A program made the translations under genes and the position numbers. Positions 1 through 7,829 of a DNA stretch of 13,151 nt are shown here, piece after piece; the first letter of the stretch is position 1, and every line of letters starts with the position of its first letter. The notes below the pieces were generated by a model, which saw only the letters and a list, made by a program, of their open reading frames with translations, was not told where the DNA came from and made no database searches. The stretch is from Tetmemena sp. SeJ-2015 (lineage: Eukaryota > Ciliophora > Spirotrichea > Sporadotrichida > Oxytrichidae), in contig JAJKFJ010011166.1 of assembly GCA_027382625.1 (NCBI GenBank), positions 1 through 13,151 on the forward strand, read 5' to 3'.

Positions 1-193
1 AGTTTTAAATATAGCTTGGCAAGTTTTGCAAGCTACAGGCTAATACTCTACAACAGTTAAACATATAATTTAAAGCAGCCATGTTTTCAATTTCTTTGAG
101 AGGGGTATACATAGCTCCTACTGGGAGAACTACTCTTTGCTCGGTTATCTTATTGCAAGGCCAGTAGTTCCATGAGAAACGAATCAAACCCAT
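1..193 (-). CDS. SEC23: Sec23 N-terminal segment, inverted, partial at left edge
   Basis: Sec23 is the COPII inner-coat subunit that activates the Sar1 GTPase and, with Sec24, selects cargo at ER exit sites. The translation from ATG 193-191 contains IRFSWNYWP, then VVLPVGAMYTPLKE, which match the family N-terminus (human VRFSWNVWP and VVPVAALFTPLKE). An in-frame TGA lies directly before this ATG, so it is either a start nearer to the conserved block than in yeast or human Sec23, or an MDS boundary. After about residue 35 the match weakens: the region of the first zinc-finger cysteines reads NCCRVLACS, not the usual C-x4-C spacing, so an unrecognised IES or divergence is possible. It runs off the window leftward. 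The rest of the recognisable protein is on the opposite strand from 4020 on, so the gene is scrambled by inversion. Confidence 0.85.
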
Positions 194-307
194 TCAATAC
201 AAATTCTATATTATAGAAACTGAGTTTGCCTGTTATCGACACACATTTACAATGCGCTGTACTTTAATTCATTGTTTCTTACTTACATATCTTATCCTGA
301 AAATATA
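194..307. other. short spacer between gene X end and inverted Sec23 segment
   Basis: AT-rich stretch of 114 bp between the TGA of gene X and the Sec23 ATG, both on the minus strand. It would hold the 3' flank of X and the 5' flank of Sec23. No further signal is visible. Confidence 0.4.
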
Positions 308-630
308 TCATTTATCTTGAATTGTTAAAATGTTGCACTATGTACAGATTGTTCCTTCAAGACCTGAATTGATGTGACCATCTATTCGATCTCTGAATTT
401 TCTGCTTTCGACCAATCTCACTCTAAATTTAAAATTGGTGTGACTATCTTGATCACCATTGTCTTTAGCTGATTTAAATTACTATCCAGACATGTTTTTA
501 TATTTTTTTTCGTTAATTTGCTGATATAGCAATGACTTCATGAGGATAAAGTGTAAACCAGGGTTAAATTTTAGAATTTCTTCTTGCTTGAAAGTAGCCC
601 ATCTGGAGAAAATTAATTTGGGTTGAGAAT
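308..630 (-). CDS. Gene X, C-terminal segment, unknown protein
   Basis: On the minus strand, reading TAA/TAG as Gln, a frame of about 107 codons runs from around 630 to a TGA at 310-308. It contains SRWATFKQEEILKF, later FKFRVRLVESRKFRDRID, and ends CNILTIQDK. Codon use (GAA, AAG, AGA) and composition look coding, and the stretch is less AT-rich than its flanks. I do not recognise the family; no catalytic motif or membrane segment is obvious, and the C-terminus is mixed basic and acidic. It probably belongs with the minus-strand segments at 1085-1860 and perhaps further right, because orientation agrees and this piece carries a natural stop; that linkage is inference. The boundary near 630 is approximate. 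Confidence 0.6.
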
Positions 631-1084
631 TTATAATATTTTCTTTAACTCAAATTAATTACAATCGTCTCCGATCAAATATTTAGTTTGTTATAATTAT
701 AGCTAAGAATATAGATAAAAGAAGATATTTTAACTTTAAATAGTATAAAATGGAGTCTCACTTAGATTTTATCAAATAAAATTTACAATTTAATTTAAAA
801 TTTTGATTGCTCTCAAATATGCATCTGCTTGATTTGTACAAAGTAACTTGTTTTTGTTTAAAATAAATTAAATATTTTTCAAAGATAGAAAAGTTTTAAA
901 TTAATTTTAGATAATAGCCGTATATTTTAAAGAGTAGAGTATATCAGAGTTGTTTAGGATAATAAAATTTCTTTTTTTTGTAAAAAAGCTTAATAAAGAT
1001 GGAAATTTCTACAAAATTATAATGAGAAATCATATTTAATTAATTGCAAACCTTTTTACATTCTAGTATGCTATTTAAAGCTAA
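631..1084. other. AT-rich non-coding stretch, probable IES
   Basis: About 450 bp, very AT-rich, lying between two minus-strand coding-like segments of gene X. No convincing coding frame, RNA gene or repeat was seen. It is best explained as an eliminated sequence within gene X, but no pointer pair was resolved. Confidence 0.4.
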
Positions 1085-1465
1085 TGATGCTCGAGCGTAC
1101 TTCTCTAAGATCGCTTGCAATTTGAGCCAGACATGACTTTTACTTTATGATAAAGGAAGATATGTCTCCTCAATATTTGAGGAAGAGAAGAAAGTTCTCT
1201 ATCCCGAAGGTTTTAGCAACTCTTTTCTTAAATAGCTAGATAGCTGAGCGTGGAGACTCTTATTCTCAGCCTCTGAGTAAAGGAATTTTTTTCATTTGGG
1301 TTAAGAGTAGCCAAGATATTATCCCAGCCCCGATTTTTTATTACTGGCTATGAAGCCAAATTTTAAAGTAAGCAGCCACTGTTATTAATCTTTTTACTGA
1401 ACTTTATATAGAGAGGTAGTCTCAAACCCATCCATAATTGGTATGTTTATCCAGAACGTATCCTA
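1085..1465 (-). CDS. Gene X, internal segments interrupted by two small IESs
   Basis: Minus-strand coding broken into three frames. After removing a 10-bp insert (pointer TAAA) and a 29-bp insert (pointer CTCAG), one frame reads through PIMDGFETTSLYKKINNSG, then RGWDNILATLNPNEKNSF, then TQLSSYLRKELLKPSG and, after a serine run, HVWLKLQAILEKYARAS. Both removals repair the frame exactly, which supports real coding. The PIMDGFE string resembles the end of a response-regulator phosphorylation site, but the position of the phospho-Asp is Trp and the following PIIALTA-type motif is absent, so I do not call a receiver domain. Family unknown. The plus strand in this region has TGA codons in the competing frames. 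The left end near 1085 is approximate. Confidence 0.6.
1249..1277 (-). other. 29-bp IES, pointer CTCAG
   Basis: Direct repeats CTGAG (plus) at 1244-1248 and 1273-1277. Deleting 29 bp joins the NSFTQ frame to the LSSYLRKEL frame on the minus strand. Confidence 0.6.
1397..1406 (-). other. 10-bp IES, pointer TAAA
   Basis: TTTA (plus) at 1393-1396 and 1403-1406. Deleting 10 bp joins FETTSLYK to KINNSGCLLQ in frame on the minus strand. Very short, and the pointer is AT-only, so alternatives with shifted ends are possible. Confidence 0.5.
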
Positions 1466-1514
1466 TAATTGTGGGATTTATTAAATAAGTAAAATTAACT
1501 TTTAATGAAATGTT

Positions 1515-1860
1515 TCTATGTTCAGCTGACAAGGAGCGCTTACAGTACCAAGTTTTAGAACAGATGAAAAGAGATTCGTCCTCGTTGGTCCAGGCTTTAC
1601 AAAAGCAAACTCAAAAGTTTTTTCAAAAATGGGTACTGAACGGATTATAATATTGGCAAATTTAATACATGTGAGCTACAAATTGACTTTTTCTTCTACT
1701 TCGAGCTCTTCAATCTACACTAGGTGATATTTGACATAGATTTTTATAGTTTAACGATATTAAATTAAGTTTTTATAATTATTAGAGTTTTGAATACCAT
1801 CTTGGATTTCTCTTTAATAAAAGTCCATATTGAGTGTACTACTGTGGTAACTAATTTGTT
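1515..1860 (-). CDS. Gene X, upstream segments, unknown protein
   Basis: Two coding-like blocks on the minus strand. The right block (about 1785-1860) reads NKLVTTVVHSIWTFIKEKSK. The left block (about 1521-1740) reads IYVKYHLVQIEELEVEEKV, then RSVPIFEKTFEFAFVKPGPT and LGTVSAPCQLN. The AT-rich 1741-1785 between them is probably an IES; the frame is open across it, so its length should be a multiple of three, but no pointer was fixed. The plus strand of 1510-1660 also has an open frame (DKERLQYQVLEQMK), so strand choice here is by continuity with the neighbouring minus-strand blocks. No family recognised. A further AT-rich gap at about 1465-1515 separates this from the next segment. Confidence 0.5.
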
Positions 1861-2098
1861 TAATTAAATGATTTATAAAATTTTCCTTGTAGACTTTTTA
1901 TACCTACTATATAATTTATTAACCATCACTAGTTCTTTCATTACAAGTGAAGAATAGTGAATTATTAGTAAATAATAAATAATAGGAATTTTTATTTTGA
2001 ATAGAATACTGATAGAAAGGAATTACCTACATTTATTAATTTAGTAATAAAATAAATAGGTGGGGAAATATTCTTATTTGAAGAAGTCTAAGACTCAT
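1861..2098. other. AT-rich stretch, no clear gene
   Basis: Mostly AT-rich. Minus-strand frames stay open under the ciliate code, but only a short run near 2050-2098 (VLDFFKQEYFP) looks coding. Probably IES with at most a small gene X segment. Confidence 0.3.
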
Positions 2099-2197
2099 TC
2101 AGAATAATATTAGACTATTCTCACTTAAGAAGCACTGAGGCAGAGTAAGGTAATTATTTTACTGGTTTAAAGTAAAAGTTTGCTCCAACTCATTGTA
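2099..2197 (-). CDS. Short coding-like segment, possibly gene X
   Basis: Minus-strand run reading NELEQTFTLNQQNNYLTLP and then QCFLSENSLILF before TGA at 2101-2099. Gln/Asn/Leu content and a local rise in GC favour coding over the flanks, but the length (about 33 codons) is within what chance gives when only TGA is a stop. Another frame (MSWSKLLLQTS) is also open. Assigned to gene X only by strand and position. Confidence 0.3.
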
Positions 2198-2317
2198 AAA
2201 AAAAAACCTCTTTCCCTTTTATAAATAGCATTTAACTATTGCTGTAAATTTTGATTTAAATCAACTAGAAGTTTATACATCATAAATATCGGGAATCAGG
2301 TTTAAAGGTATAAATTC

Positions 2318-2337
2318 TTTTTTTTAAAAAAAAAAAA
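2318..2337. repeat. T8-A12 homopolymer palindrome
   Basis: Eight T directly followed by twelve A. It can fold as a perfect oligo(T)/oligo(A) hairpin, and is likely length-variable. No function is implied. Confidence 0.6.
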
Positions 2338-2499
2338 CACATATTTATTCTCTTTCTACATTTATAAAGTTAGGAAATAGAATTACGGTTATATATTTTG
2401 AATGAAGAATTTAATTAAAATAAAAGATTAATTTAAGAATTTGATAGTGTGAATTAATTAATTAATATAAATAAAGATGGATGATGCTTTACACAACAT

Positions 2500-2861
2500 A
2501 TTATGACTGTTATTGCGAAAAATCCCCGATATCCTTTAATACCTTATTGATATTCGGTTATCAATTATGAGCGCCAATTACTATAGATTTACTTCTTGAA
2601 ACTAAGGGCTGGCTTAAGCATTTTATTCAAGGCGAATAGCAGTTAGACTTCGCCTTAAGAAAGTAAGGTGTGAGCAGATGTTAAAGCTTCCTCCCCGCCT
2701 CATGGCAACACTCTGTGTTGAGTTCCTTTGGGCAAATGAAGAGAAGATGATTCAGTATAAGAGATATTAGCTGAAAACAAGAATTATACTATTTGAGAAG
2801 TTATCATTGAAGATACATAACAAATTAAAACAGAGCAAAGTATAGAAAAAATTTTAGCCAT
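2500..2861 (-). CDS. Candidate 5' part of gene X, possible signal peptide
   Basis: From ATG 2861-2859 the minus strand reads MAKIFSILCSVLICYVSS, which has the form of an N-terminal signal peptide or membrane anchor: short basic start, hydrophobic core and small residues at the end. The frame continues to SYTESSSLHLPKGTQHRVLP, meets a TGA near 2698, and then in the same frame reads GGEEALTSAHTLLSQGE, LLFALNKMLKPALSFKKQ and ITEYQQGIKGY. A second minus frame (SSFAQRNSTQSVAMRRGG, then RLEQNAQASPQFQEVN) is open over the same region, and I could not decide between them. An IES near 2690-2710 would be needed for the first. If the first is right, gene X encodes a secreted or membrane protein running from 2861 to 308. 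Confidence 0.4.
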
Positions 2862-4019
2862 TTTACTATATGCTAAACTGAATTGTTATTGGAGATTGCA
2901 ATCAATTCCTCTCTTATTCTTAATTATAAATTCATCAAATAAAATCTTAAAACATCTTATCGAGATAATGAAGATAAGAACAAGGCAATGAGATAAGCTA
3001 GATTTACATACATACACCAATTTTCATTGATAATCAGCAAAGCGGTTTGAAATAAATAGAGCTTTTAAACTCATTAATTTTATAATTTTACGCAAATAAC
3101 TAATTCTAAATTAAAAAAATGATACAATAGTATTTTTAGTTCCAGTTCAACACAAATAAAAAAACATAAGTTATTAAAAAAAGAAGGATTCGCAGGTTCC
3201 ATTAAAGGCTAGCTTTTGAGAAATCATTCGTATTCATTCCATCTTCTCAATAGCATTTTAAAAATAGGTAAATGATATATGTCTGCCTTTTTATGCAAGT
3301 TCTTTACAAGACTGTTTCTTAAAGCTACTATACTGCTTTAAATTTTAAGATATGAAAGAAAGAGTTAAAATGTGCAACCAATAAAAATTTGATGATTCTC
3401 TCTCCATAGACAGTTTGTTTGATAGCAATTAAAAATTAAGACAACCCTCATTCGCTCTAGTATTATAATTTATAATCTCTGAGTCAAGAGTTCCTTTTCA
3501 AAAAATACAAACATAAATAGATCTTAAAATTTAATACCTTTTAAAATCGTAAAAAAATAAAATTTGCTTAATTCAGTTATCAGGTATTCTTCCCATTTTA
3601 ATTTGTGCTTTATTTCTTTTATTTAATAAGTTCTCATCTTCAATTAGTTTGAATTAAAAACTATATAAACATTTTCTTAATCCTTTAATTTCGTTTTAAC
3701 GTAAGATAGTTTTAGATAAGTTACTTAAATATGAAATCTTTTAATCTTTGGTTTGAAAAATACTGATTCTTTAATTTTTTATTATAAAAATATATAATCA
3801 GCTTTTCATTTTTAATATTTAAAGACTTAAAAATAATTAAATCTTTTGTAATATATTTCTAAAAAAACTAATTTAATATCCCCGGCATATTTTGATTATA
3901 TAAAAACTTAATTGTAATTTGTTTATGCGCATTTTCAACTATAATTTTTAAGTTAGTATGGCCTTAAATTTATTTTTGCACAAGAAATGAAGACATGCTT
4001 AAAATAAATATTAATTATT
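2862..4019. other. AT-rich non-coding region
   Basis: About 1.15 kb of very AT-rich sequence with many short A and T runs. Under the ciliate code frames open by chance; I saw no stretch with convincing amino-acid composition, no RNA gene and no transposon end. It lies between gene X and the plus-strand Sec23 segments and is probably eliminated in the somatic nucleus. Confidence 0.45.
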
Positions 4020-4154
4020 ATTGCATGCTTTGAAAGAACAGGTGGATTTTACGTTATGACAGATTCATTTGGTAACCCTGTGTTCAAAGAGAGCTTCAAA
4101 AAGTTCTTTGAGGTTGATGATGAAACTAGTGAACTCAAAATGGGATTCCTTGCT
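4020..4154 (+). CDS. SEC23: Sec23 segment: end of trunk / start of beta-barrel
   Basis: Reads ACFERTGGFYVMTDSF, then FKESFKKFFEVDDETSEL and KMGF. This matches the family block TGGYMVMGDSF...LFKQTFQRVF...GQFKMGF of human Sec23 (yeast TGGVLLLTDAFSTAIFKQ...YLKMAF), which closes the trunk domain and enters the beta-barrel. The frame is lost after ATGGGATTCCTTGCT, with TGA at 4167-4169, so the segment ends at about 4154. The start near 4020 is approximate because the preceding segment is not in the window. The next recognisable residues (SKEIKIQGAIG) begin at about 4594, so a short stretch of about 6-8 codons between them is unplaced. Confidence 0.85.
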
Positions 4155-4589
4155 TAGATTATAGTATGAATAGTAAATAATTTAAAGACTATAAATATTG
4201 CCCTTTATTGGGCATTATATTGCTATTTTCTTACCTTTGATGCAAGTCTAAATTGAGTTATGATTTTGTAGCTAAGTTTTTGCTGTTTTAAAAATGCTAA
4301 CTTGCTCTAAACAGTGTAATTCTATCTCCCGTGAAATCTTAAACAAAATTTTGTTTTTATTAATAGAATAAATAACATCGCTGTCCCTATTCAAAAATAA
4401 CAAACGGAAATAAAGTTCTTTTATTATAGAATAAAGATAAAGTAATTAAATCTATTCAGTAAATGTATATATATAAAAACTCGATTCCTTATTTTTATAG
4501 CAGATTGAATTATATTATAAATAGGATTAAATTGTAATAAATTAAGTCATTTATTTAATTTAAAATAGCAAATATTTAAACAATAAGCA

Positions 4590-4658
4590 TCTTTGCTCCA
4601 AAGAAATTAAAATTTAAGGGGCAATTGGATAAATTTCTCCAATTCCATAAAGTGGAAA
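4590..4658 (+). CDS. SEC23: Sec23 short segment (beta-barrel)
   Basis: Reads CSKEIKIQGAIGQISPIPQSG with TAA as Gln twice. It aligns with human TSREIKISGAIGPCVSL and yeast TSKDLKVQGLIGHASAV, the strand pair following KMGF in Sec23. It is only about 69 bp, embedded in AT-rich DNA, and would be missed by any standard-code gene finder. Its right end is set by the pointer TGGAAA at 4653-4658, which recurs at 6341-6346; joining there gives QSGNGGTNTW in frame. The left end is not resolved. Confidence 0.8.
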
Positions 4659-4870
4659 GAGTTTAATTAAATCTTATTTAGAGTGTATACGTGTCAGATA
4701 ACTAATAGTCATCTTGTTTTATAAATAAAAAGCTGTGAAGATTATTGGATATAATAAATAAATGAAACTTAACTAGAGTAAATTATTGCCTTGTCAATCT
4801 TAACCTTTTTATTATCATTCAATAGTTTAGAAGTTATTTCTTTAAAAATATTTTATTTCATTACTAAATA

Positions 4871-4879
4871 GGGGGGGGG
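4871..4879 (+). repeat. G9 homopolymer
   Basis: Nine consecutive G in a strongly AT-rich stretch. It stands out compositionally. It is not telomeric (no GGGGTTTT repeat) and has no visible partner tract nearby. Confidence 0.6.
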
Positions 4880-5109
4880 ATATACTAACAATCTTCATTT
4901 ATTTCAACTTTTACCCTGAGTTGAGAACTACCTGATTATTTTATTTTCATTATAATTCTTAGTTCGATTTTGTACCCTGCGGTAAAATATAGTTGTGAAT
5001 TCAATAAAAAAGAGAATTAAATTAGATATTAAATTAAAATGGTATAAATGAGTGACAGTTGAAGTGTGTCTAATTTAAATAATAATTAGAACATTCGATT
5101 CAGCATGAA

Positions 5110-5345
5110 ATTTTAAGAATTGTTTATCCTTGTAATTTTTGTGTGGGAGTGCTCAGTAAAGAGTTATAAGCGACACAAGTTTTAATGAAGAAGATGATGA
5201 GGAAAAAGAAGAATGCGCGCATAATATCTCGCTACTGAGAGGTGCTGTGGAGATGATTAAAGGAGAAACCCATATTAATTTTTAATAAGCTATCGAACAA
5301 GAAGCAGATCAGGGGCTGAATATACGATTTCAACTGTCACCATTT
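5110..5345 (+). CDS. Coding-like segment, unknown, nested in a Sec23 IES
   Basis: Plus-strand frame (TAA/TAG as Gln) reading VISDTSFNEEDDEEKEECAH, then NISLLRGAVEMIKGETHINF and QQAIEQEADQGLN. The acidic cluster, the use of GAA/GAG and AAA, and a local rise in GC suggest a real macronuclear-destined segment. The frame actually stays open to about 5522, but the part after 5345 is AT-rich. No family was recognised and no stop or start is evident, so it would be an internal piece of a gene whose other parts lie elsewhere. The minus strand is also open here but gives a less protein-like translation. Confidence 0.45.
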
Positions 5346-5993
5346 TGCAACTCTCCATTTATTATTTTAACCAATCACCGATTTTAATTAAAATTCCAAC
5401 AATAATGATTTAGATACATTAATCTGCCATTTATTTATCAATTAAATTTAAGTATATCCTCATCTTTTCATATAATAAAATCCAATACACAAGTGGTAAT
5501 CTTGAATTTTGTAATAGAATGATTTAATCTATGGTTTTAAATTTGCTTTAATCGTTTTGAAGAGAGTAGAATTGGACTTCATATTCAATAATTCAAATTA
5601 AATCTTTTTAGATAAAATGAGATTTAAAAAAAGAACTTATAAAAGCGAAGAATTAAGAAATTCAATCATTTAAAATCTTCACTAGCTTTTCTTCCTTATA
5701 AATTATAAATTTTAGCTAATTCTAAAGAATTTTTCATTTTTTTCCCTGATTTTTTCTTTTAAATAGATAAGACGTATTTTTAATATATTTTATGCTAAGA
5801 ATTTTATAAAATTTAATAGATGCCTAACAAAAATAAATCTTAAGCAAAGTCTTCTTTTTTGTTGATCAAATTAAAATTAGTGCCTAATAAAGATTTAAAC
5901 AATATCTTTTTTAATGATCTGATTTTAATGGTAAATTGCCTTTTCTTTCTTTTCTAGTGGTCTATATCCAGTATAAGGTGTGCTAATTCCATT

Positions 5994-6195
5994 TCATTGA
6001 GCTCCCTTACAAAAGAGAGGCTTGACTCTCAAAAGAAAAGAGAGATTTTCACACCCACTTTGAGGTGAGAAAAAGGACTCACTTCACATCAAAGCATTCC
6101 TCATTAAGGTGTTTGCTTGCTTCAAGAAAAGCAATAGAACTGAGATGAGTGGCTCCAATGTTTAACCTTTGAGATATATAAGCACTCCTCTCTGT
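5994..6195 (-). CDS. Coding-like segment, unknown, nested in a Sec23 IES
   Basis: Minus-strand frame starting after a TGA at 6198-6196 reads TERSAYISQRLNIGATHLS, then SIAFLEASKHLNEECFDV. It then meets two TGA codons about 30 bp apart. If the 25 bases starting GTGAGT and ending AAG are removed as an intron, the frame continues NGCENLSFLLRVKPLFCKG and ends at a TGA at 5996-5994. That intron is a hypothesis; an IES could do the same. Family unknown. A plus-strand frame at 5955-6050 (SIRCANSISLSSLTKE) is a competing reading for the left part. Confidence 0.4.
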
Positions 6196-6340
6196 TCAAA
6201 CAGTAGTCAAGATTGACAATGTAGATTAATGCTACGCGTACTATATTGGTGAATTTCTCATCCTTTATTATATAAAAATTTGATCAAAAATAAAATGCTA
6301 AAACAAATAAGAAATATCTGGATGAATTCTTTCTATAAGT

Positions 6341-6587
6341 TGGAAATGGAGGCACTAATACATGGTACATAGGAGGAATAGACAAGAACAAGTCCATCGC
6401 CTTCTATTACGATATTGTCAACTCTACTGCACCAGCTGCTTAGCAACATCAAAAAGTATATCTCTAATTCCAAACCACCTACCGTCACGTCAATGGATCC
6501 ATGAGAATGAGAGTATCAACAGTACAAAGACTCATGTCCCCTCCTGATGACTTAAGAGAAATGGCATATGGATTTGATTAAGAAACT
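6341..6587 (+). CDS. SEC23: Sec23 segment: beta-barrel to helical domain
   Basis: Reads GNGGTNTWYIGGIDKNKS, IAFYYDIVNSTAP, then YRHVNGSMRMRVSTVQRL and GFDQET. It aligns with human [27 protein letters not shown]...GQRRIRVTTIARNW...SFDQEAAAVL. Two TAA/TAG codons fall at Gln-compatible sites, including the Q of FDQE. Bounded by pointers TGGAAA (left) and AACT (right). A standard-code ORF starting at 6362 in another frame is a shadow of this segment. Confidence 0.93.
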
Positions 6588-6607
6588 CTTAATGTTTATA
6601 TTTAACT
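6588..6607 (+). other. 20-bp IES in Sec23, pointer AACT
   Basis: AACT at 6584-6587 and 6604-6607. Removing 20 bp turns a frameshift into GAA ACT GCT GCT GTA, giving [11 protein letters not shown] against the family DQEAAAVLMAR. The insert is almost pure A/T. Confidence 0.9.
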
Positions 6608-6878
6608 GCTGCTGTATTGATGGCTCGCTACTCCGTGCACAAGACTTTAAGCGAAGAATCTATCGATGTGATTAGATGGCTAGATCGTATGCTAATCAAG
6701 TTAGTCTCTCGCTTTGCTGAATACAAGAAGGACGACCCAAGCAGCTTTAAACTTTCTAGGGAGTTTAGTCTGTTCCCTTAGTTCATGTTCTACTTGAGAA
6801 GATCTCAGTTCCTTCACACATTTAATGCCTCTCCTGACGAGTCAGAGTACTATAGAGGCCTTCTTATGAGAGAAAATG
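6604..6878 (+). CDS. SEC23: Sec23 segment: helical and gelsolin-proximal region
   Basis: Reads [43 protein letters not shown], then [19 protein letters not shown] and [12 protein letters not shown]. This is close to human [47 protein letters not shown]...[25 protein letters not shown]. The Q of FPQF is encoded by TAG, direct evidence for the reassigned code. Ends at pointer AAAATG, 6873-6878. Confidence 0.95.
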
Positions 6879-6913
6879 ATTATTTATTTTATATTAATTT
6901 AGCTTTTAAAATG
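6879..6913 (+). other. 35-bp IES in Sec23, pointer AAAATG
   Basis: AAAATG at 6873-6878 and 6908-6913. Removal restores [14 protein letters not shown], matching the family NSLIMIQP block; left in place, the reading hits TGA. Confidence 0.9.
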
Positions 6914-7169
6914 TGGCTAATTCTCTTGTGATGATCTAGCCTGCTCTGATGCAATACTCAATCGATCAAGAGCAGCCAGTACCAGTGCTTCTGGATATAG
7001 ACTCTCTAAAGAATAACGTGATTCTTCTACTTGATACCTTCTTTTACATTGTGATCTGGAAAGGAGAAACAATTGTAAAGTGGGAAGATGCAGGCTACCA
7101 TAATGATCCTAACTTCGAAAACGTTAAGAATCTTCTCTAAGCTCCTATTGATGACGCGAAGTTCATTAT
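6908..7169 (+). CDS. SEC23: Sec23 segment: gelsolin-like domain
   Basis: Reads [18 protein letters not shown], then [48 protein letters not shown] and [10 protein letters not shown]. It matches human SLIMIQPILYAYSF...PEPVLLDSSSI...[46 protein letters not shown]. TAG encodes the Q of MIQP and TAA the Q of QAP. Right boundary is pointer ATTAT (7165-7169). Confidence 0.95.
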
Positions 7170-7332
7170 CTAATTAATAAATATTATTTTCAAAAAAACT
7201 CAACTCATTTAAATTTTATAATTACCAAATTTTAAAAATAATAAAGGAAATCTGTTGAAATTTAGGATTTAAATATTGCGCTGGGAATCTTCTGCATGTT
7301 TAGTTGAATTAATATCTTTATTTAAGGTTAAG

Positions 7333-7829
7333 ATGCACCTCTTTAAGCCTCTGAAGGTACTCTATCTGATCTCCACACATAATGAGTCTCAAAAGCGTAG
7401 ATTAGCTTGGTAAACCCTTGATCCTGATGACTCTGCACAGACTGAGATCAAGCACTTTCATTTGTCCCCATTGAAAGCAGAAGATTCTACATTTGCAGAA
7501 TTGGATGTTTTGCAGTTATGATTGCTTGCCCATCACCAAATTGTAGAGGCTTTCTTCTCCTCTCAATTAAAATCTAATGACTTGCCTACCGCGCCAACCT
7601 CGCCGTCAATCTATCTCCTTTCAGTTAAGCATCTTTAGGCACCCTAAGGGTGTGGAGAAGGCACTATCTGAGATTGCTAAACTCAGGCATCACATAGCTG
7701 TATGCTGCATGCCTTCGCCATTATATATTTGTGTATATTTATATATTATCTTTGTAGCCTCTATATCACACTCTAATTCGCACTCCTAATCTCACTTCGA
7801 TCGGGATTGCAACATTTTTAATGCCTTGA
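7333..7829 (+). CDS. Gene Y, small unknown protein or C-terminal part, nested in Sec23 IES
   Basis: After removing three inserts of 12, 19 and 40 bp, one plus-strand frame runs from ATG 7333 to TGA 7827-7829, about 140 codons. It reads MHLFKPLKVLYLISTHNES, later KAEDSTFAELDVLLAHHQIV, SVKGVEKALSEIAKLRHH, then AVCCMPSPLYHTLIRTPN and ends SIGIATFLMP. The first insert removes an in-frame TGA, the second repairs a frameshift, the third removes a very AT-rich stretch; each is flanked by a direct repeat. Whether 7333 is the true start or the frame continues into an earlier segment is unclear. Family not recognised; no signal peptide or clear catalytic motif. The standard-code ORF at 7577-7789 overlaps the second half of the true frame only in part. 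Confidence 0.6.
7514..7525 (+). other. 12-bp IES in gene Y, pointer TTGC
   Basis: TTGC at 7510-7513 and 7522-7525. The insert carries the in-frame TGA; its removal gives ELDVLLAHHQ without changing frame. Confidence 0.6.
7630..7648 (+). other. 19-bp IES in gene Y, pointer TAAG
   Basis: TAAG at 7626-7629 and 7645-7648. Removal joins YLLSVK to GVEKALSEIAK in frame. Confidence 0.6.
7727..7766 (+). other. 40-bp IES in gene Y, pointer TATAT
   Basis: TATAT at 7722-7726 and 7762-7766 around an AT-rich insert. Removal joins MPSPLY to HTLIRTPNLTS. The pointer is AT-only, and the unjoined frame is also open, so this is less certain than the others. Confidence 0.45.

Larger units (their letters stand above)
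4659..6346 (+). other. 1,688-bp Sec23 IES, pointer TGGAAA
   Basis: TGGAAA occurs at 4653-4658 and 6341-6346. Deletion of 1,688 bp joins ...PQSG to NGGTNTWYIGG in frame. The interval is not empty: it holds a plus-strand coding-like run (5110-5345), a minus-strand one (5994-6195) and a G9 tract, so segments of other genes appear to be nested in it. The remaining parts (4660-5100, 5346-5990) are AT-rich without a visible gene. Confidence 0.7.

Noticed and set aside
1085..1330. Plus-strand coding reading (YDKGRYVSSIFEEEKKVLYP) across this region
   Set aside because: It has two in-frame TGA codons, and TGA is the stop in Sec23 of the same window. The minus strand gives one clean frame after a 29-bp pointer-flanked deletion.
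1420..1465. PIMDGFE as part of a response-regulator receiver domain
   Set aside because: The phospho-Asp position is Trp, and the residues that should follow (PIIALTA-like) are absent.
2580..2880. Plus-strand frame (KLPPRLMATLCVEFLWANEE) of about 94 codons
   Set aside because: With TGA as the only stop, such lengths arise by chance in AT-rich DNA; two minus-strand frames fit better here.
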